Source: an uncultured Bacteroidota bacterium
GTDB lineage: Bacteria; Bacteroidota; Bacteroidia; Chitinophagales; Chitinophagaceae
Assembly (NCBI GenBank): GCA_903913355.1
Contig: CAIWKU010000263.1
Location: 1 to 12,810, forward strand
Length of the DNA stretch: 12,810 nucleotides
Direction of reading: 5' to 3'
Part shown: positions 6,581-12,810 of the stretch, in pieces
Numbering within the stretch: the first letter of the stretch is position 1
Layout of the letters: each line of letters begins with the position of its first letter
The notes under the pieces: model-generated
Databases searched by the model: none
Seen by the model: only the letters and a program-made list of their open reading frames with translations
Told to the model about the DNA's origin: nothing
Program-made: the position numbers and the translations under genes

Positions 6581-7951
6581 CTACTTATTTTTTAAGAGAT
6601 CCCTGAACCAGTATCCTGAGTTTTTTACAGTGCGGAGTTGTGTTTTGAAATCGATATGGATCAGCCCAAACCTGGCATCAAATCCTTCAGACCATTCAAA
6701 ATTGTCGGTAAGTGTCCAGGCGAAATAACCCTTAATATTTACTCCTTCCTTTTTGGCTTTGAGCACTGCGGAAATATATTGTTGAAAATAATCAATCCGG
6801 TTCTCATCTTTTATTTCACCATTTAAGAGGTGATCTTTAAATGCAGCACCGCTTTCGCTGATAATAATTTCTTTCACCCCGCCGTACAACCAATATCGTT
6901 TTATCATTCTGTGAAAACTGTCGGCATTGATTTCCCAACCCATCGCTGTGTAAGGAACATTTCTTGAGGATGCTTTTACCTCTGATGCATGCACATAAGG
7001 TATCAACGCATTGTATTTTACGGTAGTGGCAAAATAATTCTGGATTCCGATAAAGTCGAAATTGAATTTCATTCTTTCGGTGTATTTCCATGCTTTATTA
7101 TGCATATGTATTTTCTCAAGCAGGGGGAAATTTTCTTCCTGCGGATAGCCTCTGCCCAGTGCCGGTTCTATAAATAATCGGTTTAATAAAGCATCGGTTC
7201 TTTTGGCCGCAAGTATATCGTCTTCTTTCTGGCTATAAGGCATGACTTCACTACAGGAGAAACTGGTGCCGATATGCGCTTTCTGAACCAGAGATCGGAT
7301 GATACGGCCTCCTTCGGCCTGACATAATGCGGCATTATGCACCGCAGGAAGGAAATTTTTTAGCCCGATTTTCCCTGGAGCATGCTTCCCCAGCATATAG
7401 CCCAGAGAAGTAAAGCCCATGGGCTCATTTAAAATGATCCAGTTTTTTATTTTGTGTCCGAATTCTTCCGCACAAACATTCACATAACGAGAGAACCATT
7501 TTAGCATCTGGTGACTGGTCCAGCCCCCGTTTTTTTCCAGTTCATAGGGAAGATCCCAGTGATAGAGTGTAACATAAGGTATTAACCCAAGGGCAAGACA
7601 TTCATCTATCAGTTTATGATAAAATGCAATCCCTTCTTTATTAATGCGCCCGGTACCTTCCGGTAAAATACGGCTCCAGGAAAAAGAAAAACGGAAAACA
7701 TTGAAACCCAGGGCTTTGGTCAGGAGCAGATCATCTTTGTACCGATGATAAAAATCGCAGGCTTCATAAGGTTTTACTCCTCCTTTGATTTTTCCCTGTC
7801 TGCGTGAAAAAATATCCCAGATAGATAACCCACGCCCGTCAATATGATAAGCCCCCTCATTTTGGGCTGCCGCAATGGCCACACCCCATTGAAAATCAGG
7901 GCCAAATGAATTTGCGTGTAATTTGGAATAAGGTGGGTGCAATGGATTCAT
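6581..7951 (-). CDS. Cytoplasmic GH1 family beta-glucosidase
   Basis: This 456-residue enzyme has the usual length of a bacterial GH1 (beta/alpha)8 barrel, a family that cleaves terminal beta-glucosides, beta-galactosides or related aryl-glycosides with retention. Seen in order are QWGVAIAAAQNEGAYHIDGR (about residues 21-40; the canonical GxATAxxQxEG is slightly altered), FRFSFSWSRILPEG (86-99), YVTLYHWDLPYELEKNGGW (126-144), the acid/base motif ILNEP with Glu176, the nucleophile motif IISESGAAF with Glu366, and the sugar-binding WTLTDNFEWSEGFDARFGL (412-430). The nucleophile motif has Ser-Glu-Ser-Gly instead of the common Thr-Glu-Asn-Gly. There is no signal peptide, so the substrate must enter the cell. 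The ATG at 7949-7951 is the only suitable start near the family N-terminus. The gene is transcribed divergently from the TetR-efflux operon, sharing a 149-base region with it, and is followed by the DUF3472-FKBP gene. Confidence 0.93.
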   Translation of the reverse strand: MNPLHPPYSKLHANSFGPDFQWGVAIAAAQNEGAYHIDGRGLSIWDIFSRRQGKIKGGVKPYEACDFYHRYKDDLLLTKALGFNVFRFSFSWSRILPEGTGRINKEGIAFYHKLIDECLALGLIPYVTLYHWDLPYELEKNGGWTSHQMLKWFSRYVNVCAEEFGHKIKNWIILNEPMGFTSLGYMLGKHAPGKIGLKNFLPAVHNAALCQAEGGRIIRSLVQKAHIGTSFSCSEVMPYSQKEDDILAAKRTDALLNRLFIEPALGRGYPQEENFPLLEKIHMHNKAWKYTERMKFNFDFIGIQNYFATTVKYNALIPYVHASEVKASSRNVPYTAMGWEINADSFHRMIKRYWLYGGVKEIIISESGAAFKDHLLNGEIKDENRIDYFQQYISAVLKAKKEGVNIKGYFAWTLTDNFEWSEGFDARFGLIHIDFKTQLRTVKNSGYWFRDLLKNK

Positions 7952-8019
7952 TTATACAAAAGTGGCCATATTCGGCCTATTGCTAATATTAATAAATGAT
8001 TATTTCTCAAGGTAGCAGA

Positions 8020-8043
8020 ATTAATTTTTTCTAAAAAATTAAT
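8020..8043. repeat. 11-base perfect inverted repeat in the divergent intergenic region
   Basis: ATTAATTTTTT (8020-8030) and AAAAAATTAAT (8033-8043) are perfect reverse complements separated by CT. The arms are all A/T, so a folded RNA would be weak. As DNA it could be a binding site or a bent upstream element. It directly abuts the candidate TetR operator repeats and lies between the GH1 start (7951) and the regulator start (8101). Confidence 0.6.
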
Positions 8044-8075
8044 CAAACGTTTGTTTAATTCAAACATTTGTTTAA
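8043..8075. promoter_or_regulatory. Tandem candidate operators for the TetR regulator
   Basis: TCAAACGTTTGTTTAA (8043-8058) and TCAAACATTTGTTTAA (8060-8075) differ at one base and are spaced 17 bases apart. The core of the first, CAAACGTTTG, is a perfect 10-base palindrome, and the second is the same with one substitution. Between the cores, GTTTG and CAAAC also form an inverted repeat around TTTAATT. Palindromic sites directly ahead of a tetR gene are normally the regulator's own operators. They overlap the likely promoter, so binding would repress the regulator and the efflux genes behind it. Confidence 0.6.
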
Positions 8076-8081
8076 ACTTTG
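8050..8081 (+). promoter_or_regulatory. Probable promoter of the tetR-efflux operon
   Basis: TTTG at 8050-8053 fits the Bacteroidota -33 element. AAACTTTG at 8074-8081 matches the -7 consensus TAnnTTTG at all but the first base. The 20-base spacing is within the usual range. Transcription would begin near 8087, giving a leader of about 14 bases before the ATG at 8101. The -33 element lies inside the first candidate operator and the second operator runs into the -7 box. Confidence 0.5.
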
Positions 8082-8100
8082 CCTTTTCAATGGGAAGTCC

Positions 8101-8730
8101 ATGAGTAACGATAAAAAAGACCATATCCTCAATGTAGCCATTGAGCTGTTCGCTGAAAAGGGATTTGAAGGTAGTTCTATCCGTGATCTGGCTGCGAAAG
8201 CAGATGTAAACGTGGCCATGGTGAATTACTATTTTGGTTCGAAAGACAAGCTTTTCGAAGCCTTGATTGAGCAAAAAGCGGGATTTATGCGTGGAATATT
8301 GGACGAATTACGCACCAATACCAGCTTAACAGAAATCCAAAAAATAGACCATATAATTGAAAAATATGTGGATCGCTTTTTCTCGCAGCCATTATTTCAT
8401 AAAGTATTGCAACAGGAAGTATTGGTTTCCCAAAGAGCCAGTATGCATGAACATGTGATTGGTCTTTTTGTTAAAAACACGGAAGATGTCGTAGCCATTA
8501 TAGAAAAAGGGATCAGGAAAAAAATATTTAGGAAGGTAGACCCGCAACTCACCTTTTCTTCTATAGTAGGTACGATTAATCATGTTATGATGTCAAAAAC
8601 TATGTGTATGAAAATGCTGAATAAAGACCCCGGGTATGACCCATATAAAGATGAACATTTTAAGAAAAGATTATTGATACACCTGAAACAGATGATTCAC
8701 GCACATTTATTAATCAACAACGACCTATAA
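8101..8730 (+). CDS. TetR/AcrR-family transcriptional regulator of the adjacent efflux operon
   Basis: A 209-residue regulator. Residues about 6-50 form the TetR helix-turn-helix domain: ILNVAIELFAEKGFEGSSIR, then DLAAKADVNVAMVNYYFGSK and DKLFEAL, with the diagnostic YYFGSKDKLF at the end of the recognition helix. The rest (about 60-209) is the variable helical ligand and dimer domain, with no conserved residues I can assign. The ATG at 8101 is preferred. An in-frame TTG at 8068 would add 11 residues (MFKLCLFNGKS) unlike any TetR N-terminus and lies upstream of the expected transcription start, within the operator repeats. The stop codon is 10 bases before the EmrA-type adaptor gene, so the regulator is the first gene of the efflux operon and very likely represses itself and the pump until a pump substrate binds. 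The inducer is unknown. Confidence 0.93.
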   Translation: MSNDKKDHILNVAIELFAEKGFEGSSIRDLAAKADVNVAMVNYYFGSKDKLFEALIEQKAGFMRGILDELRTNTSLTEIQKIDHIIEKYVDRFFSQPLFHKVLQQEVLVSQRASMHEHVIGLFVKNTEDVVAIIEKGIRKKIFRKVDPQLTFSSIVGTINHVMMSKTMCMKMLNKDPGYDPYKDEHFKKRLLIHLKQMIHAHLLINNDL

Positions 8731-8740
8731 TTATCAAGCA

Positions 8741-9790
8741 ATGGAACAGCAAGCAACTGAACAAACCCCGAAAAAATCACCCGTTCGCACCATTATTATT
8801 ACACTGGTGCTTCTTGTAGCAGCCTACTTTGGATATAAAAAAGTAAGCTATATTTTAACACATGAAACAACAGACAATGCACAGATAGAAACCCAGATCA
8901 CACCCGTACTACCCCGTGTGGCTGGCTATGTGAAGAACATTGCTGTTAACGACTACGATTCTGTAAAAACAGGACAATTAGTAGTAGAACTGGATGATGC
9001 AGAATTGCAAACCCAACTGCTTGAGATGGAAGCAGATTACAAACAGGCAGAAGTAGATGTTGTTAATGCACGCGCTGCCTTGAATAATGCCCTGGTTACC
9101 CTTAAAGTAAATAAAGGTAGTATTCAATTGAGTGATATGCGTATGCAAAAAGCATTGGATGATCTGAAAAGAGATCAGAGTTTGTATGCAGACCAGGCGA
9201 TTACTAAAAAACAACTGGACGATAGTAAATTCAATGTTGAAACCACTACCCAGCAATTGACAAACAGTAAAACAGATCTTACCGCAGCAGAAAGCCGGAT
9301 TGCTGTATTACAATCCGCTATTGAAAAAGCAAATGCAGGTTTGGGTGTGAAAAAAGCCAAAATTGAACAGACCAAACTAAAAATTACGTATACAAAAATC
9401 TATGCCCCTCAAGCCGGTAAGATTGGAAAAAAGAATGTGTCAGAAGGACAATACGTTCAAGCTGGCACTCCCTTATTTTCTATTGTGAATGATACCACTT
9501 ACTGGATTGTAGCCAATTTTAAAGAAAATCAGTTAAGAAAACTTTATCCTGGTAAAATAGTAGATATAGAAATAGATGCATTCCCCGACCTGCAACTCAC
9601 CGGAACCATTGAAAGTCTGAGTGAAGCAACCGGAGCTAAATTTTCATTATTACCTCCAGATAATGCAAGTGGCAATTTTGTAAAAGTAACGCAAAGGGTG
9701 CCCGTAAAAATTCAGATCAATGATGTTGCTAAATACAGATCTAAACTGAGAGCCGGACTAAGTGTATTTGTGAGTGCGGATATAAAATAA
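8741..9790 (+). CDS. HlyD/EmrA-family periplasmic adaptor of an MFS efflux pump
   Basis: A 349-residue membrane-fusion protein that bridges the inner-membrane pump and the outer-membrane channel. It has one N-terminal anchor helix (about residues 17-34), then TDNAQIETQ at 44-52, the first half of the lipoyl-like domain (VAGYVKNIAVNDYDSVKTGQ, 60-79), a long alpha-helical coiled-coil hairpin (about 88-212), the second lipoyl half (YAPQAGKIGKKNVSEGQYVQ, 221-240), and a beta-barrel part (about 250-325). The block GAKFSLLPPDNASGNFVKV (298-316) is typical of the EmrA branch, which works with DHA2 MFS pumps rather than RND pumps. That agrees with the next gene. It begins 10 bases after the regulator. 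No Shine-Dalgarno sequence is seen. I have not used the emrA symbol because the substrate range is unknown. Confidence 0.93.
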   Translation: MEQQATEQTPKKSPVRTIIITLVLLVAAYFGYKKVSYILTHETTDNAQIETQITPVLPRVAGYVKNIAVNDYDSVKTGQLVVELDDAELQTQLLEMEADYKQAEVDVVNARAALNNALVTLKVNKGSIQLSDMRMQKALDDLKRDQSLYADQAITKKQLDDSKFNVETTTQQLTNSKTDLTAAESRIAVLQSAIEKANAGLGVKKAKIEQTKLKITYTKIYAPQAGKIGKKNVSEGQYVQAGTPLFSIVNDTTYWIVANFKENQLRKLYPGKIVDIEIDAFPDLQLTGTIESLSEATGAKFSLLPPDNASGNFVKVTQRVPVKIQINDVAKYRSKLRAGLSVFVSADIK

Positions 9791-9811
9791 CCTGACCCAA
9801 TTCTAAACAGG

Positions 9812-9829
9812 CCACTTGTAAATAAGTGG
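9812..9829 (+). other. Short hairpin between adaptor and pump genes
   Basis: CCACTT and AAGTGG form a perfect 6-base stem around GTAAAT in the 58-base gap between the adaptor and pump genes. It is followed by ATGGGAAAAATTAA rather than a T run, so it is not an intrinsic terminator. It could stabilise the upstream message or mark an RNA processing point that sets the ratio of the two proteins. It ends 19 bases before the pump start codon. Confidence 0.4.
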
Positions 9830-9848
9830 ATGGGAAAAATTAATAAGT

Positions 9849-11432
9849 ATGGCAACGCCTAAAGGATTTGCGAGAGCAATTATTGTAATCACGACTGTGA
9901 CCGCCGCAGTGATGGAGCTGATAGATACTTCCATCGTTAACGTGGCACTGAGTGATATGAGCGGGAGCCTGGGTGTGAATATTGAAGATATCAGCTGGGT
10001 AATTACTTCCTATGCCATTGCCAACGTAATCATTATTCCACTTACCGGGTTTCTTGCAGAGTATTTTGGAAGAAAAAATTATTATATCGTTTCGATGATC
10101 ATTTTTACTGCCGCATCTTACATGTGCGGACAGTCAACCACCCTTGTAGAAATCATTATCTGGCGGTTTATTCAAGGTGTAGGAGGTGGGGCATTGCTTT
10201 CTACTTCTCAGGCAATTTTGTTTGATGCGTTTGAACCTAAAGACAGGCCTATTGCATCAGGATTGTTTGGAATGGGGATTGTTCTCGGGCCAACGCTCGG
10301 GCCTACACTCGGTGGATATATTATTGATCATGCTTCCTGGCCCCTGATATTCATGATCAATATACCGATCGGTATCATTGCTACTTTTCTTTCTTTCACT
10401 TTTATTGATAAAAAAGAAGGTGAGGGAACCAAGAAAAAAGAAATCAAGATCGATTATACGGGTATTCTATTGCTAATGGTAGGCATAGGTTGTTTACAAT
10501 ATGTATTGGAACGGGGCGAGTCTGAGGACTGGTTCAGCAGTTCCATCATACAGGTAACTTCTGTGCTTGCTTTTGTAGGGATGGCAGGTTTTATCTGGTA
10601 TGAATTATCAATTGAAAAACCCGCTGTTAACCTGAGAGTACTCGGTAACCGTAACCTTGCTTTTACTACCATTTTTACATTTGTAGTAGGTTTGGGGTTA
10701 TTTACTTCCGTATTTGTATTCCCTGTTCTTGCCCAACGAACGCTTGGTTTTACAGCTTATGAAACAGGTTTAACTTTACTGGCCCCTACCCTGATTACAG
10801 TGCTGATGATGCCTATTATCGGAAAAGTAATGAGTAAGGGTGTATCACCCATACCCTTTGTTGTAATTGGGTTCCTGCTCTTTGCAGCGTATTCCTGGAT
10901 GAGTTCAGAAGTTAGTCCTGATGTAGGTAAATGGGATTTCTTTATACCACTGGCTTTACGTGCTGTTGGGATTAGTATGGTTCAGCTACCCTTAATCAAC
11001 CAGGCAGTAGCGGGTTTGCAACCAAAAGATTATCCTTCCGGTATCGCTTTAAATAATATGATCCGGCAATTGGGTGGAGCGTTTGGGATTGCATTGGCAA
11101 ATAATTATATCGCACATCAGTATGCGCAACACAGGTATGATCTTGTAACAAAAGTTACGGGTGAATCTCAAATGTTTCTGGATAGAAGTAATACGATAGC
11201 TCAGGGATTTATATCCCGTTCAGGAGATTTGGCCGGATCAGGTACTAAAGCGTTGGCCACTATTAATAATATTGTAGACAGACAGGCATATTATTTATCC
11301 TATCTGGATACTTTCCGGCTCATCACGATATTTTTTATTCTAGTAATCCCATTGGTTGCATTCTTACGGGTAAAAAAGAAATCAAAATCCGAAGTAGCGG
11401 CAGCCATGAAAGCAGCCGCAGATTCTCATTGA
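9849..11432 (+). CDS. DHA2-family (EmrB-type) MFS drug efflux pump, 14 helices
   Basis: This 527-residue inner-membrane proton antiporter has the size of the 14-helix DHA2 subfamily. Family motifs are in place: ELIDTSIVNVAL in helix 1 (residues 23-34, motif D1 with Asp26), GFLAEYFGRK (67-76, motif A), RFIQGVGGGAL (106-116, motif B) and GMGIVLGPTLGPTLGG (141-156, antiporter motif C). A hydrophilic loop with EGEGTKKKEIK separates the first six helices from the rest. The C-terminus is short, lysine-rich and cytoplasmic. It should take compounds from the inner membrane or cytoplasm and pass them through the adaptor encoded upstream and the TolC-type channel encoded downstream. Typical substrates of the family are hydrophobic antibiotics, uncouplers, phenolics and fatty acids, but which apply here cannot be read from the sequence. 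The ATG at 9849 sits just before helix 1. Confidence 0.94.
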   Translation: MATPKGFARAIIVITTVTAAVMELIDTSIVNVALSDMSGSLGVNIEDISWVITSYAIANVIIIPLTGFLAEYFGRKNYYIVSMIIFTAASYMCGQSTTLVEIIIWRFIQGVGGGALLSTSQAILFDAFEPKDRPIASGLFGMGIVLGPTLGPTLGGYIIDHASWPLIFMINIPIGIIATFLSFTFIDKKEGEGTKKKEIKIDYTGILLLMVGIGCLQYVLERGESEDWFSSSIIQVTSVLAFVGMAGFIWYELSIEKPAVNLRVLGNRNLAFTTIFTFVVGLGLFTSVFVFPVLAQRTLGFTAYETGLTLLAPTLITVLMMPIIGKVMSKGVSPIPFVVIGFLLFAAYSWMSSEVSPDVGKWDFFIPLALRAVGISMVQLPLINQAVAGLQPKDYPSGIALNNMIRQLGGAFGIALANNYIAHQYAQHRYDLVTKVTGESQMFLDRSNTIAQGFISRSGDLAGSGTKALATINNIVDRQAYYLSYLDTFRLITIFFILVIPLVAFLRVKKKSKSEVAAAMKAAADSH

Positions 11433-11485
11433 GTCAATACTAAAAAACTGGTTACATTAAAATAGTAAAAGTAGAAGCTAATAAA

Positions 11486-12766
11486 ATGAAAAAGATACTT
11501 ATTACATCATTCACAATTCTGACTGCCTTAACGCTACAGGCGCAGGTTACTGTGAACCCTGAATTAAAAAATCTGATCGGTCAATCTTTCGGTTATTTTC
11601 CGAAAGTGAAAGAGATTCAGAATACCGTGATTACCGCAGAGGAAAAAGTAAGCTTAACGCAGCTAAACAGGTTCCCGGAATTAACCGGAAATGCACAATA
11701 TGCCTTTGTTGAACCGAAGATTGTACTTCCATTAAACGGGCAAAATTTTCAGTTTGCCCCAGTGAATAATCTGAGCGGTTCTTTAAATGCCAGCTATGCA
11801 CTATTTGATTTTGGCAGGTTACAGGCAAATGTTGACAGGTCAAAAGACGATCTTCAGTATGCAAAACACAATGTAGAGTATGTGAAAGCACAGTTGGCAT
11901 TTCAGGTAGCAACTATCTATTATAATATTGTTTATCTGCAAAAAGCCATCAGTATTCAGGACAGCGTACTTAGTTTTCTGAATGATAATAAAGTAATTAT
12001 TGAAAGTCAATTAAAAAATGGTACCGCATTACGAATTGATCTTTTGAATATTCAGGCATCGATCGATAATGAAGAGAATCATAAGATTGATCTGAAAAAT
12101 GCTTTACAGAAACAGATCAACCTGCTTGACTACTCTACAGGTAGCAAACAAAGCAATGGAAAAATATTTGATTTTGATGTTACACTAACAGATGCCGGTA
12201 ATGCCCTTGGGTTGGCACAGACCAATAATCTTGATTTTCTGCTGGCAAAAGATAAAATAAAACAGGCCGAAAGTGATTTAGCTATCGTAAAACTGGCAGA
12301 TAAACCAACGGTTGGTGTACAAGCTGCCGCAGGTATTAAGAATGGATATGTTCCCTATGTAAATGATTTACGTTTTAATTACATGGCAGGTGTTTCTTTA
12401 TCTATTCCGATTTATAATGGAGGGAAAAATAAACAACAGCAGAAATTACAACAGAACATCATTAAGCAGAACCAGATGGCTGTGGAAACCTTAAGCAGCA
12501 ATTATAAAAAAGATATCGAACAGGCATTAACCGATGTAGCTTCTAATTTGGAAAGAATTAAAAATACGGTAGGGCAGATTGAATCGGCTAAAGCGGCACA
12601 GGTGCTGGCCATGAACCGGCTAAAAAGCGGAACTGCTACTAATCTCGAAATTACAAATGCCAGTACCAATGTCCAAAGGGCTGCCTTAACAAAACTCCAG
12701 TATGAGTTCCAACTTTGTCTGGCAAAACTGGAATTAACAAGATTAATGGGATATCAATATTGGTAG
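11486..12766 (+). CDS. TolC-family outer membrane efflux channel
   Basis: A 426-residue outer membrane protein that forms the exit duct of the tripartite pump. The N-terminus, MKKILITSFTILTALTLQAQ, is a signal peptide. There are two internally related OEP repeats (about residues 25-215 and 240-426), each with a membrane beta region followed by long helices. The first carries YALFDFGRLQANVDRSKDDL (105-124) and the second carries SLSIPIYNGGKNKQQQ (304-319), the standard DFG and NGG turns after the strands. The conserved terminal helix ends with LAKLELTRLMG. The protein lacks an N-terminal lipobox cysteine. It begins 53 bases after the pump gene with no terminator between, so it is the fourth gene of the operon. 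The length is normal and nothing seems truncated. Confidence 0.94.
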   Translation: MKKILITSFTILTALTLQAQVTVNPELKNLIGQSFGYFPKVKEIQNTVITAEEKVSLTQLNRFPELTGNAQYAFVEPKIVLPLNGQNFQFAPVNNLSGSLNASYALFDFGRLQANVDRSKDDLQYAKHNVEYVKAQLAFQVATIYYNIVYLQKAISIQDSVLSFLNDNKVIIESQLKNGTALRIDLLNIQASIDNEENHKIDLKNALQKQINLLDYSTGSKQSNGKIFDFDVTLTDAGNALGLAQTNNLDFLLAKDKIKQAESDLAIVKLADKPTVGVQAAAGIKNGYVPYVNDLRFNYMAGVSLSIPIYNGGKNKQQQKLQQNIIKQNQMAVETLSSNYKKDIEQALTDVASNLERIKNTVGQIESAKAAQVLAMNRLKSGTATNLEITNASTNVQRAALTKLQYEFQLCLAKLELTRLMGYQYW

Positions 12767-12777
12767 TGTTCAGGCTG

Positions 12778-12810
12778 TTAGGGAAAGATTTATTTGTAAT
12801 TTATCCCTAA
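12778..12810 (+). terminator. Inverted repeat behind the efflux operon, possible terminator cut by the window edge
   Basis: TTAGGGA (12778-12784) and TCCCTAA (12804-12810) are perfect 7-base reverse complements around a 19-base AT-rich loop. It starts 11 bases after the last efflux gene. Any T run that would confirm a terminator lies outside the window, so this could also be an operator or a chance repeat. Confidence 0.35.

Noticed and set aside
6837..7091. Reverse frame overlapping the GH1 gene on the same strand
   Set aside because: The GH1 frame carries all family motifs through this stretch without a break, so there is no frameshift and this is a shadow.
8068..8100. TTG start that would lengthen the TetR regulator by 11 residues
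   Set aside because: The extension does not resemble TetR N-termini and lies upstream of the expected transcription start, inside the operator repeats. The ATG at 8101 is better.
7948..8274. 108-residue reverse reading frame across the tetR start and the intergenic region
   Set aside because: It is antisense to the conserved helix-turn-helix of the regulator, and no family is recognisable.
1..12810. CRISPR arrays, tRNA or rRNA genes, insertion sequences, phage or integrase genes
   Set aside because: No regular repeat-spacer pattern, cloverleaf-like sequence, transposase or recombinase motif was found on either strand.

Overview
The window looks like chromosomal DNA of a member of Bacteroidota, most likely of the Chitinophagaceae type. 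The reasons are the AT-rich composition, the lack of Shine-Dalgarno sequences, at least one perfect Bacteroidota-type -7 promoter box (TAnnTTTG), the protein style (lysine/asparagine-rich, signal peptides ending in A-Q), and the gene families present (DUF5077/DUF3472 protein, FucP-type sugar permease, TolC proteins with DFG/NGG motifs). The species assignment is inference. No rRNA, tRNA, CRISPR array, IS element or integrase was seen. No gene-free stretch exceeds about 150 bases.

Left part (149-4166, + strand): a secreted lactonase-type beta-propeller protein, then an FHS/FucP-like MFS sugar permease, then a cytoplasmic GH37 trehalase. Permease and trehalase are separated by only 6 bases. They read as an uptake-and-hydrolysis pair: the permease would bring in trehalose (inferred) and the trehalase would split it into two glucose molecules.

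Middle part (4183-7951, - strand): in transcription order, a cytoplasmic GH1 beta-glucosidase, a secreted DUF5077-DUF3472 protein with a complete FKBP-type prolyl isomerase domain at its C-terminus, and a small four-helix membrane protein with a histidine-rich tail. The DUF3472 gene has its own well-formed promoter with an overlapping palindrome, and a terminator hairpin that overlaps its stop codon. The trehalase gene and the small membrane protein gene converge with only 16 bases between them.

Right part (8101-12766, + strand): a TetR-family regulator followed by a full tripartite efflux operon, namely an EmrA-type adaptor, an EmrB-type 14-helix DHA2 pump and a TolC-type outer membrane channel. 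Upstream of the regulator, in the 149-base region shared with the divergent GH1 gene, lie two near-identical 16-base repeats around the likely promoter (candidate TetR operators) and a separate 11-base perfect inverted repeat. The divergent layout suggests, but does not prove, that a beta-glucosidase and an exporter share control, for example to hydrolyse glucosides and expel toxic aglycones.

Most genes are recognisable families in a normal arrangement. The less ordinary items are the DUF3472-FKBP fusion, the shared regulatory region at 7952-8100, the altered nucleophile motif of the GH1 enzyme, and the undescribed His-tailed membrane protein.
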